From Ottowia sp. oral taxon 894 (GTDB lineage Bacteria; Pseudomonadota; Gammaproteobacteria; Burkholderiales; Burkholderiaceae_C), in the NCBI RefSeq assembly GCF_001262075.1, contig NZ_CP012073.1:558001-622000 (forward strand): 64,000 bases of DNA, read 5' to 3'. The position numbers and the translations under genes are program-made. Under the pieces are notes generated by a model. That model was not told where the DNA came from. It was given only the letters and a program-made list of their open reading frames with translations, and searched no databases. Numbering within the stretch: position 1 is the first letter of the stretch; each line of letters begins with the position of its first letter. Positions 1 to 7,344 of the stretch are shown one piece after another.

Positions 1-101
1 TCGGCGGGCGCTTCGCTGAAGGTGGTGGCCTGGGCCATGTCGCCTTGCTTGAGGCGCACGCAGTGGCCGTCTTTCAGATCAATTGCGGGGATGAGAAGCA
101 T
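1..101 (-). CDS. hisA: HisA, N-terminal part (cut by window edge)
   Basis: The minus strand from 101 reads [20 protein letters not shown], the signature N-terminus of phosphoribosylformimino-AICAR-P isomerase (HisA), including the catalytic Asp of the AIDLKDG motif. HisA opens the ProFAR ring to PRFAR in histidine synthesis, and PRFAR is then used by HisH-HisF. Only about 33 codons lie in the window and the rest continues to the left. It sits downstream of hisH and a membrane-protein gene on the same strand, so it is probably part of the his operon. Identity is recognised from the motif and supported by the hisH, hisB and hisC neighbours. Confidence 0.93.
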   Translation of the reverse strand, partial: MLLIPAIDLKDGHCVRLKQGDMAQATTFSEAPA

Positions 102-207
102 GGATGCTGCTGGGAAAGAAGAGAAAACCGGTGCATTCTGGCGCGCGCGTCAGCGGGCGCAATGAGTGTTTTCCTGCAAGAAACGCGCCAATGGCCGGCA
201 GCCTGGC

Positions 208-936
208 TTATTGCCGCTGCCATTGCTGGATGGCCACGGCCATTGAATCGGCCTCGCGGCGCTCCTCGCCATAAGGAACGGCCACCCACCCGGGTGCGGC
301 CGCGCCTTCGCGCTGGTAGTGAATCTCCAAAAAAGCGCGCTCGATGGTGACGGACTTGGACTTGGAGCGGCTGCCGAACTGGTAGCCCCAGCCGCCGGAG
401 GAAAAGATGGCGAAGCTGCCGCCATGCTTCGTATCGGTATGGATTTCAGACTCTCGCTCCACCTTCACGCCAATGACTTCGCGCGGCGAAAGCAGCAAGC
501 GCTCGTAGCCGTTGCCCCAGACACAGGCGAACAGCGCGTTGTTCTGCCTGTCCAGCGCCAGCACGCCGGGCTGCGGCCACGTCCACTGATGGGCGGCGAC
601 AGGGCGCAGGCCGTTTTGCTGCGCCTCGGCGGCCATGCGCTTGGCGCAGGCGCTGTAGCGCACGGCCTTCCAGGGCTTGAAAACCAGCAGCTCCAGCAGC
701 TTGGTGACGCCCACAAAGACCAGGCACAGCACCACGCCCACAAGCAGCAGCGCCAAAATGGCCTCGCCTATGCCATGTTTGAAAAACGAGCTGAGCACAT
801 TGGCAATGAGCACGAGCAGCAAAAAGCCGCCAATGCCCAGCACCGTCCATGCGCAGATTTGCTCGGTTTGGCGCACGGCGTGAAAAGTGCGGCTGTCTTG
901 CGTGGAGCCGTATTGAATGAGCGCATTGTTTTCCAT
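208..936 (-). CDS. two-TM membrane protein of unknown function in the his operon
   Basis: This 242-residue protein has two adjacent membrane segments, at about residues 27-52 and 57-83, followed by a soluble domain of about 150 residues with a Gly/Ser/Tyr-rich patch. I chose the ATG at 936 because AGGAG precedes it at good spacing; the longer reading to 1113 has no such signal and is low-complexity. I do not recognise the family. It lies between hisH and hisA, where a non-his gene is unexpected, and may simply be an insertion that is co-transcribed with them. No enzyme motif is visible. Confidence 0.75.
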   Translation of the reverse strand: MENNALIQYGSTQDSRTFHAVRQTEQICAWTVLGIGGFLLLVLIANVLSSFFKHGIGEAILALLLVGVVLCLVFVGVTKLLELLVFKPWKAVRYSACAKRMAAEAQQNGLRPVAAHQWTWPQPGVLALDRQNNALFACVWGNGYERLLLSPREVIGVKVERESEIHTDTKHGGSFAIFSSGGWGYQFGSRSKSKSVTIERAFLEIHYQREGAAAPGWVAVPYGEERREADSMAVAIQQWQRQ

Positions 937-1511
937 GTTGAATCTCCTGAGCGGGTTGAATGAACGGGGTGAATGAAAGCGAATAAGGCGTTGAATGGGC
1001 GTCTGCACTTTCACGGATTTCGGCGCCGGCCGCCGCCACCGGTTTGGCCTGCCATTGGCGCGGCCGTCTTGGCCTCCAATGGCGGCGGCGACTGACTTTA
1101 TCGCAGCTGGCACTGGGGGGGCTTCTGGCCGTTCAGGGCTTGCCCAGTCATGGGTGCGGCGGGCGTTGCCGCCCCATGAAATACCAAGCCGGAATACTTC
1201 ATGGATATTTTCAGAATATTGCTGCGGATTTCAGGCCGGAAAGTTTGTCTGCTTATTTGGAGAATCCTGCAAAGACATGCCTATGACCCGAAAATCCGCA
1301 GTCCATTCAAAAAAAATCAAGGAAGCATCGCCGCAAACCTGATAGAAAATACCTGAAAAACCAGTGTTTATTCTTGGCAGTCCCGGCTCCAGAGGCCCGC
1401 TGGATGTGGATGCTGAAAGGCGCGAGATGCCCTGCGCAATGCGGGCAGGCGTAGTCATTTACTCGCCCGTTTTCCGGGCGCGCTGCTGAATGAGCGCCGC
1501 CCTCGCGGCCT
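937..1511. other. gap between the membrane-protein gene and hisH
   Basis: No convincing gene lies in these 575 bases. Short open frames exist on both strands but lack ribosome sites and recognisable products. The stretch around 1190-1350 is more AT-rich than its surroundings and may carry a promoter for the downstream gene, but no clear -35/-10 pair is evident. Confidence 0.5.
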
Positions 1512-2243
1512 TCACGGATTCCAGCGCAGGAAATTGCGAAACAGGCGCAAGCCCTGTTCCGCGCTTTTTTCGGGGTGGAACTGCGTGGCGAACAGGTTGC
1601 CGCGCGCGATGGCGCTGGCAAAGCGCAGGCCGCCATATTCGGTCTGGCCCGCTACGTCTTCGGCGCGGGCACAGCAGGCGTAGTAGCTGTGAACGAAGTA
1701 GAACCACGGGTCGCCGCCATCCGCTTCTTCGGCCCCGGCGGCCCTGCCCTCGCCCGGCGCGGGCGGGTTGCGCACGCCTTCCCAGAGCGGGTGCCGGACG
1801 CCTGAATGCGTGCAGGGGCGCACGCGGTTCCAGCCCATCTGCGGCACTTTGTAGGCGCTGCCGTCAGGCGCGCGGCGGCCCGCGAAGTCGAATTTCAGCA
1901 CTTCACCCGGCAACAGCGCCAGCCCTGGCGTGCCAGCAGCGGTGTGGCCTTCGGCACTGTGCTCCAACAGCATTTGCATGCCCACGCAAATGCCCAGAAG
2001 CGGTTTGCTGGCAGCAGCTTGCAGCACGGCTTCCTGCAAGCCGCTGGCTCGCAGGGCGGCCATGCAGTCGCCCATGGCTCCCTGGCCGGGGAGGATGACG
2101 CGCGCGGCATCGCGCACGGCCTGCGGCTGGCTGGTAACGGCCACGCTCACGGGCAGGCCCTGTGCAGCATGCAGCACGGCTTGCGCCACGGAGCGCAGAT
2201 TGCCCATGCCGTAATCAACAATAGCGACGGAAGTAGAGGTCAT
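1512..2243 (-). CDS. hisH: imidazole glycerol phosphate synthase, glutaminase subunit HisH
   Basis: HisH releases ammonia from glutamine for HisF, which makes imidazole-glycerol phosphate and AICAR. The N-terminus has [13 protein letters not shown], the nucleophile elbow is GICVGMQ with the catalytic Cys, and the C-terminal His-Glu pair is in FHPEKS. At 243 residues it is longer than the usual 200-215; the excess is a Gly/Ala/Glu-rich insert around residues 160-180 (near [12 protein letters not shown]), probably a surface loop. It lies downstream of the inserted amidase and immunity-like genes, whose terminator at 2315-2343 separates it from them. It must therefore be read through that hairpin or use its own promoter. 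Confidence 0.96.
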   Translation of the reverse strand: MTSTSVAIVDYGMGNLRSVAQAVLHAAQGLPVSVAVTSQPQAVRDAARVILPGQGAMGDCMAALRASGLQEAVLQAAASKPLLGICVGMQMLLEHSAEGHTAAGTPGLALLPGEVLKFDFAGRRAPDGSAYKVPQMGWNRVRPCTHSGVRHPLWEGVRNPPAPGEGRAAGAEEADGGDPWFYFVHSYYACCARAEDVAGQTEYGGLRFASAIARGNLFATQFHPEKSAEQGLRLFRNFLRWNP

Positions 2244-2314
2244 GGCACATCAAAAAGAGAAGTCAATCTGCATGGTCTGTATATGCAAATTTGGGCCCCA
2301 TTATCCCAATAAAA

Positions 2315-2343
2315 ATCGCCTTCACGCGCCACATGAAGGCGAT
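2315..2343 (-). terminator. hairpin terminator after the second immunity-like gene
   Basis: Imperfect inverted repeat ATCGCCTTCA / TGAAGGCGAT with AAAAA on the left flank, which is a T-run for leftward transcription. It lies 18 bases past the stop of the gene ending at 2362 and before hisH. Confidence 0.75.
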
Positions 2344-2361
2344 TGTTGAAATGGCCGCTTG

Positions 2362-2835
2362 TTACCAGAATGGCGGGAAACCGCAATCCGCTTTCGAGCA
2401 AAAGAAGAAGAATTTCTGGTATGGTTTTTCTTCAATACTGACGAGTGCCGAGCGGTTGGGGCTAAGGCCCCAGCGCGCTTTGCGTCCATCTTGCAGCGTC
2501 ATTGAGCCAGAAGCCTCGCATGTAATCCAAGTGAGCTTATGCATCCAGTCTCGTTTGCTGATTTGCTGCGCTTTTGAGAAATAGCGCCGCACTGTGGCGG
2601 CATCTGGCCTGAATGTATTGCAGTCTGGCTCTTGCGCTTTTGCATCACCACGGCTGCCTTCCACATGAATGGTCTTGATAGGCGACATTGACGAGGGGCA
2701 TAGCGTGATCGTATCGTCTGCGAAATCCTCTTCCAATATATCCACGCAGGCATCATGAACAGGCATCTCTTGGGCCAAAGACATGACGCCAGACGTCAGA
2801 ATGAAAGGCAGGCAGACTAGCCATTTGAAATTCAT
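2362..2835 (-). CDS. putative periplasmic immunity protein, second copy
   Basis: This 157-residue protein has a classic signal peptide (MNFKWLVCLPFILTSG, cut near ...LAQE), so it is predicted to be periplasmic. It is a close paralogue of the protein at 3039-3515. The two share six cysteines in the mature part (DAC, LC, PDC, a TC/SC site, FFC, ADC), enough for three disulfides, and end in nearly the same FFFCSKADCGF tail. No family name comes to mind. Position downstream of a peptidoglycan-amidase-like gene, export and duplication fit an immunity protein that blocks a wall-cutting toxin in the periplasm. That role is inference. Confidence 0.7.
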   Translation of the reverse strand: MNFKWLVCLPFILTSGVMSLAQEMPVHDACVDILEEDFADDTITLCPSSMSPIKTIHVEGSRGDAKAQEPDCNTFRPDAATVRRYFSKAQQISKRDWMHKLTWITCEASGSMTLQDGRKARWGLSPNRSALVSIEEKPYQKFFFFCSKADCGFPPFW

Positions 2836-2841
2836 GACGGT

Positions 2842-2934
2842 TTATCTCCATTGAGCTGTCAGCGCTTCCGAACCTGTTTTGCGGGAAACTGTTGGATGAG
2901 CGAAGACTTCCGATTCTGGTATTGAATATTCATT
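2842..2934 (-). pseudogene. duplicated C-terminal fragment of the amidase gene
   Basis: About 30 codons (NEYSIPESEVFAHPTVSRKT onward, ending in QWR then stop) repeat almost exactly the last 30 residues of the amidase at 3522-4508. There is no start or upstream part of the gene. The fragment sits just ahead of the second immunity-like gene, exactly as the full amidase sits just ahead of the first. The unit (amidase tail plus immunity gene plus hairpin) has evidently been duplicated in tandem, leaving this stub. Confidence 0.85.
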
Positions 2935-2988
2935 GCGCGGATTTCTGGCGGGGTATTGGGGCTTATGCGTGTCATCGTCTCCAAAACA

Positions 2989-3021
2989 AATTGCCTTCAT
3001 GCACTGCGCATGAAGGCAATT
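2989..3021 (-). terminator. hairpin terminator after the first immunity-like gene
   Basis: Inverted repeat TTGCCTTCATGC / GCATGAAGGCAA, 18 bases beyond the stop at 3039. It is the sister of the hairpin at 2315-2343 and was duplicated with it. The A-run on its left is weak. Confidence 0.7.
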
Positions 3022-3038
3022 GTTGAAATGGCCGCCTC

Positions 3039-3515
3039 TCACCAGAATGGTGAGAAACCGCAATCCGCTTTCGAGCAAAAGAAGAAGTATTCCTGGTAGT
3101 CTCCTCCATCAATTCTGATGAGAGCCGCGCGGCTGGGTCTAATTCCCCAGCGCGCTTTGCGCCCATCTTCCAGCGTCATGGAGCCAGAAGCGCTGCATGA
3201 AATCATGGTTAGCTTATGCATCCAGTCCTGGCCGTTGATTTGCCACGCTTTTGAAAAATAGCGCCGCACCGTAGCGGCGTCCGGATGAAATGTATTGCAA
3301 TCCGGCTCCCCTATTCCCTTTTTGCTCTCACTATAACGTTCCACCTGAATGGTCTTGATGGGCGGCAGTGACGAGGGGCATAGCGTGATCGTGTCGTCTG
3401 CAAAGTCCTCTTCCAATATATCTACGCAGGCATCATGAACAGGCATTTCTTGGGCCAAGGACAAAGCGCTAGGCGTCAGAATGAAAGGCAGGCAGACTAG
3501 CCATTTGAAATTCAT
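3039..3515 (-). CDS. putative periplasmic immunity protein, first copy
   Basis: A 158-residue exported protein with a signal peptide (MNFKWLVCLPFILTPSALS, cut near LAQE) and six conserved cysteines in the mature chain. It starts only 6 bases after the amidase stop, so the two are translationally linked. It differs from the second copy mainly in the middle (ERYSESKKGIGEP versus EGSRGDAKAQEP), as expected if the copies had diverged to meet different toxin variants. Periplasmic location matches the compartment where a peptidoglycan amidase would act. Immunity is inferred from context, not from a known fold. Confidence 0.72.
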   Translation of the reverse strand: MNFKWLVCLPFILTPSALSLAQEMPVHDACVDILEEDFADDTITLCPSSLPPIKTIQVERYSESKKGIGEPDCNTFHPDAATVRRYFSKAWQINGQDWMHKLTMISCSASGSMTLEDGRKARWGIRPSRAALIRIDGGDYQEYFFFCSKADCGFSPFW

Positions 3516-3521
3516 GATGAT

Positions 3522-4508
3522 TTATCTCCATCGAGCCGTCAGCGCTTCCGAACCTGTTTTACGGGAAACCGTTGGATGAGCAAAAACTTCCGACTCTGGT
3601 ATTGAATATTCTCTGCGTAGCTGCTGCGTCAGCCATTGGAGGGACTCATTCTGCTGGTTTGTGACTTGCTCAAACACGGAATAATCGTCCCCATTCTTAC
3701 TTTCCTTGATTTCTTTCCGCATTTGACTTGCAACATCAGCCGACAGATTTTCATATTTCAGCGTCTTCCCGTCTGTGGTGGTGGTAATCAGGAAGTTGAA
3801 ACTGCCATCCGGATTACGGGTTTCCTGATGACTTTTGGCCTTGTAAGCCATGCCTACCAGTTCAATTCCAATGGAGTCGCTATTGGAGGGGAAGCGCTCC
3901 CCCGCTGGTTTCTTGCTTTCCCGCTGGTTTTCTTTTGTAGGGTTGTGTTTTTCATTCAGCTTCGTTTCTTCAGGCGAGCAACTCTTTTCTTGTGCGCAGC
4001 GGCTTCTAAGTGGCCCCACATGGTTTGTTTTCCGCTTCAGCGAAGCCGTCTGATAAATGGTTCCGTCCTTGTCAATCAGAAAGTGCGCGCCATTGGCCCC
4101 GTCCTGTGCGTAGCTGTTCAAGGTGGAATTGACAGAAGAAGACTGGGTCTGGTGGACGATCAGCCCATTCACCTCTGGCATTTCTCCGCGCTCAATCTTC
4201 GGGCTGATGGTTTCGCGCCCTGCCGCCGTTTTCAGCAGCACTCTTTCATGCTGGACGTGGCCTTTGTCGTCAATGTTGAGCTGGGAGGCGCCGATTGCCG
4301 CGCCTTTGGCGTTTGCCGCTGCGGCTTGCTGCTGGCCTGCCAGGGGCGGGCGGGCATCGCGCGCCATTCGCGTGAGCGTTTGGCTGTTGCCGGGCGTGGA
4401 GGGGCTGGAGGCTGGCTGCGGGCTGGCTGCGCCGGTGGGTTGCGGCTGGGGCGCATCGGGCAGGGATTGAAGGCTGCTGCGGGAGGCAGTGCTGGATATT
4501 CCGTTCAT
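3522..4508 (-). CDS. peptidoglycan amidase of Amidase_2/PGRP type, candidate secreted antibacterial effector
   Basis: Residues 1-75 are disordered and rich in Ser, Pro, Gln and Ala, with no signal peptide. From about residue 110 to 328 the protein follows the N-acetylmuramoyl-L-alanine amidase (Amidase_2) pattern: GLIVHQT (His119), GAHFLIDKDGTIYQ, NHVG (His163), SIGIELVG, and FAHPTVSRKT (His311). In AmpD-like enzymes the third zinc ligand is Asp or Cys about ten residues after the second His; here that place holds Glu321, so activity should be tested. A missing signal peptide, a disordered leader and linked exported partners suggest delivery by a secretion system as a wall-degrading toxin. 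A housekeeping amidase is less likely in this setting. Confidence 0.8.
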   Translation of the reverse strand: MNGISSTASRSSLQSLPDAPQPQPTGAASPQPASSPSTPGNSQTLTRMARDARPPLAGQQQAAAANAKGAAIGASQLNIDDKGHVQHERVLLKTAAGRETISPKIERGEMPEVNGLIVHQTQSSSVNSTLNSYAQDGANGAHFLIDKDGTIYQTASLKRKTNHVGPLRSRCAQEKSCSPEETKLNEKHNPTKENQRESKKPAGERFPSNSDSIGIELVGMAYKAKSHQETRNPDGSFNFLITTTTDGKTLKYENLSADVASQMRKEIKESKNGDDYSVFEQVTNQQNESLQWLTQQLRREYSIPESEVFAHPTVSRKTGSEALTARWR

Positions 4509-4819
4509 GGCCTGCTCCTTGATGAAAACCCTGACATTCGGGCAGGCCGAAGGTTATACGTAATATTTATTCCTTGCAATATATATGTTTCGTTTATGGC
4601 TGTTTTGTTTGTGAAGTTTGTTGGCCGTCATTTTTTGCAAACCATTCTGGCATTCAGCTTCTTTGCCACCGCTTTTGTGGAATTCGATTTCAAGGAGAAA
4701 AGGCGAAGGACTTGAATGGCAAGGCGGAAGCCGGACGGAACGCGCGCTGTCTGGCTCCATGTCGGGTGCCCTGCATCAATGACGCAAGGAGCGCCGGATA
4801 GCCGCGCGCAAGGCTGGCC
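4509..4819. other. AT-rich gap between hisB and the amidase gene
   Basis: No gene is seen in this 311-base stretch. Its right half is ordinary high-GC DNA after hisB. Its left half (about 4540-4700) is strikingly AT-rich and holds the candidate amidase promoter, marking the edge of the insert in the his operon. Confidence 0.55.
4553..4579 (-). promoter_or_regulatory. candidate promoter of the amidase-immunity unit
   Basis: On the minus strand TTGCAA (4579-4574) and TATAAC (4558-4553) lie 15 bases apart in AT-rich DNA about 45 bases upstream of the amidase start. The spacing is short of ideal, so this is a prediction only. It would free the inserted genes from his-operon control. Confidence 0.4.
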
Positions 4820-5416
4820 TCACAGGCTGCCCTTGGTGGAAGGCACGCTGCCTGCCGCGCGAGGGTCAGGGGCCACGGCCATGCGCAGGGCGCGGCCAAA
4901 AGCCTTGAACACGGTTTCGATCTGGTGGTGGGCGTTGTCGCCGCGCAGGTTGTCGATGTGCAGGGTGATGAAGGCGTGATTGGCCAGGGCCTGGAAAAAC
5001 TCGCGCACCAGCTGCGTGTCGAACTGGCCCACCATTGCACTGGTGAGCGGCAGGTGGGCGAAAAGACCAGGGCGGCCTGAAAGGTCGATGACTACGCGGC
5101 TCAAGGCTTCGTCCAGCGGCACGTAGGCATGGCCGTAGCGGGCAATGCCGCGCTTGTCGCCCACGGCGGCCTTGAGCGCCTGGCCGATGGCGATGCCCAC
5201 GTCTTCCACGGTGTGGTGACCGTCAATGTGCAAATCACCCACGCAGTCCACGTCCAGATCAATCAGGCCGTGGCGGGCGATTTGATCAAGCATGTGGTCA
5301 AAAAAGCCGATGCCGGTGGCCAGCCTGGCGCGGCCCGTGCCGTCCAGATTCAGGCGCACGGCAATGCGGGTTTCGGCGGTGTGGCGGGTAATTTCGGCGG
5401 TGCGGGCAGTATTCAT
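4820..5416 (-). CDS. hisB: imidazoleglycerol-phosphate dehydratase HisB
   Basis: HisB removes water from imidazole-glycerol phosphate to give imidazole-acetol phosphate. The 198-residue chain is the monofunctional type. It shows the two metal-binding His-rich motifs of the family: [16 protein letters not shown] with [15 protein letters not shown] near the N-terminus, and [16 protein letters not shown] with [19 protein letters not shown] in the second half. It is followed by the inserted amidase unit and preceded by a TfoX-domain gene. Confidence 0.97.
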   Translation of the reverse strand: MNTARTAEITRHTAETRIAVRLNLDGTGRARLATGIGFFDHMLDQIARHGLIDLDVDCVGDLHIDGHHTVEDVGIAIGQALKAAVGDKRGIARYGHAYVPLDEALSRVVIDLSGRPGLFAHLPLTSAMVGQFDTQLVREFFQALANHAFITLHIDNLRGDNAHHQIETVFKAFGRALRMAVAPDPRAAGSVPSTKGSL

Positions 5417-5473
5417 GATCTCATCGTGATTCAGATTATTGAAAAATGCCGGTCAAAATATTCAGGCAGAAAT

Positions 5474-5848
5474 TTATTTTGACGGCGCTCCATTTTGACG
5501 GGCTTGCGTTTTCAGCGGCAGGTGGTTTTCTTTTTTGGATTTTGCCTTGGGCGCAGGCAATTCATCATGCAGGGCGGCTGCCAGCCGGGCCAGAAAGGGC
5601 CGGTTTTCAAGCTCCTGCACCAGCAGCATGGCTTTTGCGCCCGGGTAAGGTTTTTCACGCGGCGCATTGGGCATGAGCGATTGCGCCGATTTCGCCGGCT
5701 TGACGAGAAACCGGTTATCGTAAATGCCGCCGATAACCTTTCCCCGGCAGTAAATAATGTACTCTCCCATCATGGCCCGGTGGCTGATGCCTTCGGCTTC
5801 CGATAATTGGTCCAGCACAAAATCGAGATATTGCCTGCTTGATGGCAT
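5474..5848 (-). CDS. TfoX N-terminal domain protein
   Basis: A 124-residue protein matching the TfoX/Sxy N-terminal domain (LSEAEGISHRAMMGEYIIYC, then GGIYDNRFLVKP), with a Lys/Gln-rich tail and no TfoX C-terminal domain. Stand-alone members are common and mostly uncharacterised. Full-length TfoX/Sxy proteins help activate competence genes with CRP, but that cannot be assumed here. An AGGA ribosome site precedes the ATG. It lies between hisC and hisB, on the same strand and probably co-transcribed. Confidence 0.8.
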   Translation of the reverse strand: MPSSRQYLDFVLDQLSEAEGISHRAMMGEYIIYCRGKVIGGIYDNRFLVKPAKSAQSLMPNAPREKPYPGAKAMLLVQELENRPFLARLAAALHDELPAPKAKSKKENHLPLKTQARQNGAPSK

Positions 5849-5889
5849 GTTGACGATCCTGCCGCGCTTTCATTCAGTTTTGCATTCAT

Positions 5890-7095
5890 TCAGGCAGGCT
5901 GAATGGCCGCATTCAGGGCGTCAGCCAGCGCGGCCGTGAGGGCAGCGAGCATCCGCGCGTTGTCGCTGGCGCTGCCCACTGTCAGGCGCAGGCAGCCCGC
6001 CAGCATGGGGTGCATGGCAGACACATCGCGCACCAGCACGCCGCGCGCCTTCATGCCCTCGAACACGCAGCGGGCGAAGGCGGCGGCCTCGCTGGCGGGC
6101 GCGCCCTCAGGGGCCACGCGCAGCAGCACCATGTTGCCCTCGCTGGAGTAAGGGCGCGTGCCGGGCAGCCGGTGCAGGCTGGCTTGCAGGCGCTCGCGCT
6201 CCTGGCGAATCAGCCGCGCCTGCTCGTCAAACACGCCGGCATGCTCCAGCGCAAACAGCGCGCACTCAATGTTCAGGCTGCCCAGGTTGTAGGGCGGGCG
6301 GGCTTTGTCAATCTGGCTGATCAGGCGCTCATCGCCCATCAGATAGCCCACGCGAACGCCGGCCAGGCCGAATTTGCTCAAGGTGCGCATCACCAGCACA
6401 TGCGCGTGCTCGGCGGGGCGCTGGCGCGCGGCGTCCAGCCAGGTGCGCGCGGCAAAGGGCTGGTACGCCTCGTCAATGACCGCAATGCCGCCTGCGCGGC
6501 CCTGCGCCTCGATCAGGCGGGCCATCGCTGCCTCGTCCCACAGCGTGCCCGTGGGGTTGTTGGGGTGCGACAGCCACAGCAGCGCGGGGCGCAGCGATTC
6601 AATGGCGGCGAGCATGGCCGCTTCATCCAGCTGAAAGTCGGGCCGCAGCGGCACGGCGTGAAAGTCCATGTGATGCAGGTGCGCCGCCAGCGGGTACATC
6701 ACGAAGCTGGGCATGGGCGCCAGCATGGCGGCGGGCTGCTCGCCGTCCTGCCGCGAGCAGCACAGCGCCAGCAGGGTGATCAGCTCATCCGAACCATTGC
6801 CCAGCATCAGCGCCCAGCCCTCGGGCAGGCGTGCGTGGCGGGCCAGGGCCGCTTTCAGGTCATTGAAGCGCGTGCCCGGATAACGGTTGATGGCCACGCG
6901 CCCCAGCCGCTCGCCCAGCGCCTGCTGCAATTCAGGCGGCAAGCCGTAGGGGTTTTCCATGGCGTCCAGCTTCAGCAGCCCTTCGGAAGACTGAACCAGG
7001 TAGGCGTGCATGGCCTGCACATCGGCGCGGATGCGCTCCAGCGCGGGCAAAGGGGCGGAAAGGGCGGCAGAAGAAGAAGGCGTGGGCGAGGTCAT
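5890..7095 (-). CDS. hisC: histidinol-phosphate aminotransferase HisC
   Basis: HisC is a fold-type I PLP enzyme that converts imidazole-acetol phosphate to histidinol phosphate with glutamate. The 401-residue chain shows LDAMENPYGLP at the substrate end, LSHPNNPTGT, the Asp that pairs with the PLP ring nitrogen (VIDEAYQPF), and the Schiff-base Lys in TLSKFGLAGVRVGYL. The N-terminal 15 residues are a low-complexity Ser/Pro/Ala leader. It is the first his gene of this run within the window; an intergenic repeat and carB follow to its right. Confidence 0.96.
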   Translation of the reverse strand: MTSPTPSSSAALSAPLPALERIRADVQAMHAYLVQSSEGLLKLDAMENPYGLPPELQQALGERLGRVAINRYPGTRFNDLKAALARHARLPEGWALMLGNGSDELITLLALCCSRQDGEQPAAMLAPMPSFVMYPLAAHLHHMDFHAVPLRPDFQLDEAAMLAAIESLRPALLWLSHPNNPTGTLWDEAAMARLIEAQGRAGGIAVIDEAYQPFAARTWLDAARQRPAEHAHVLVMRTLSKFGLAGVRVGYLMGDERLISQIDKARPPYNLGSLNIECALFALEHAGVFDEQARLIRQERERLQASLHRLPGTRPYSSEGNMVLLRVAPEGAPASEAAAFARCVFEGMKARGVLVRDVSAMHPMLAGCLRLTVGSASDNARMLAALTAALADALNAAIQPA

Positions 7096-7210
7096 GGCAA
7101 GGCGCGCGAGACGGCAGTCAAAGAAACGAATGTTACAGAGGCAGCAGGCGCCAGCCGCCCAAAGGCGGGGTCAGCAGCGTTCGCACCGTCAGCCAGAACG
7201 AAGCAAAAAC

Positions 7211-7290
7211 AGGAGCAAATTTGATGGGGTTAAAAAGCCGTTCTGCGCAGGTTTCACTAGGACCTCATGCTATTTATTACAGAGCAAAAA
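7211..7290 (+). repeat. dispersed intergenic repeat A, copy 1
   Basis: Member of an interspersed element of about 78 bases found throughout the window. It begins AGGAGCAAAT, has a TAAAAAG-N-GCGCAG middle, then TTTCACTAGGACCTCATGCT and an AGAGCAAAA end. This copy runs straight into the carB terminator. Confidence 0.85.
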
Positions 7291-7319
7291 AGGGCTGCGG
7301 CCTTGCGGCCAGCAGCCCT
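7291..7319 (-). terminator. carB rho-independent terminator
   Basis: Stem AGGGCTG-GGCC / GGCC-CAGCCCT with an A-run on the left, which is a T-run for leftward transcription. It lies just past the carB stop at 7345 and overlaps the edge of repeat A copy 1. Confidence 0.85.
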
Positions 7320-7344
7320 TGTGTGCGGGAGGAGATGGCGCGGC

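Noticed and set aside
1231-1458. A small minus-strand ORF in the gap before hisH
   Set aside because: No ribosome site, no domain and biased composition; not supported as a gene.
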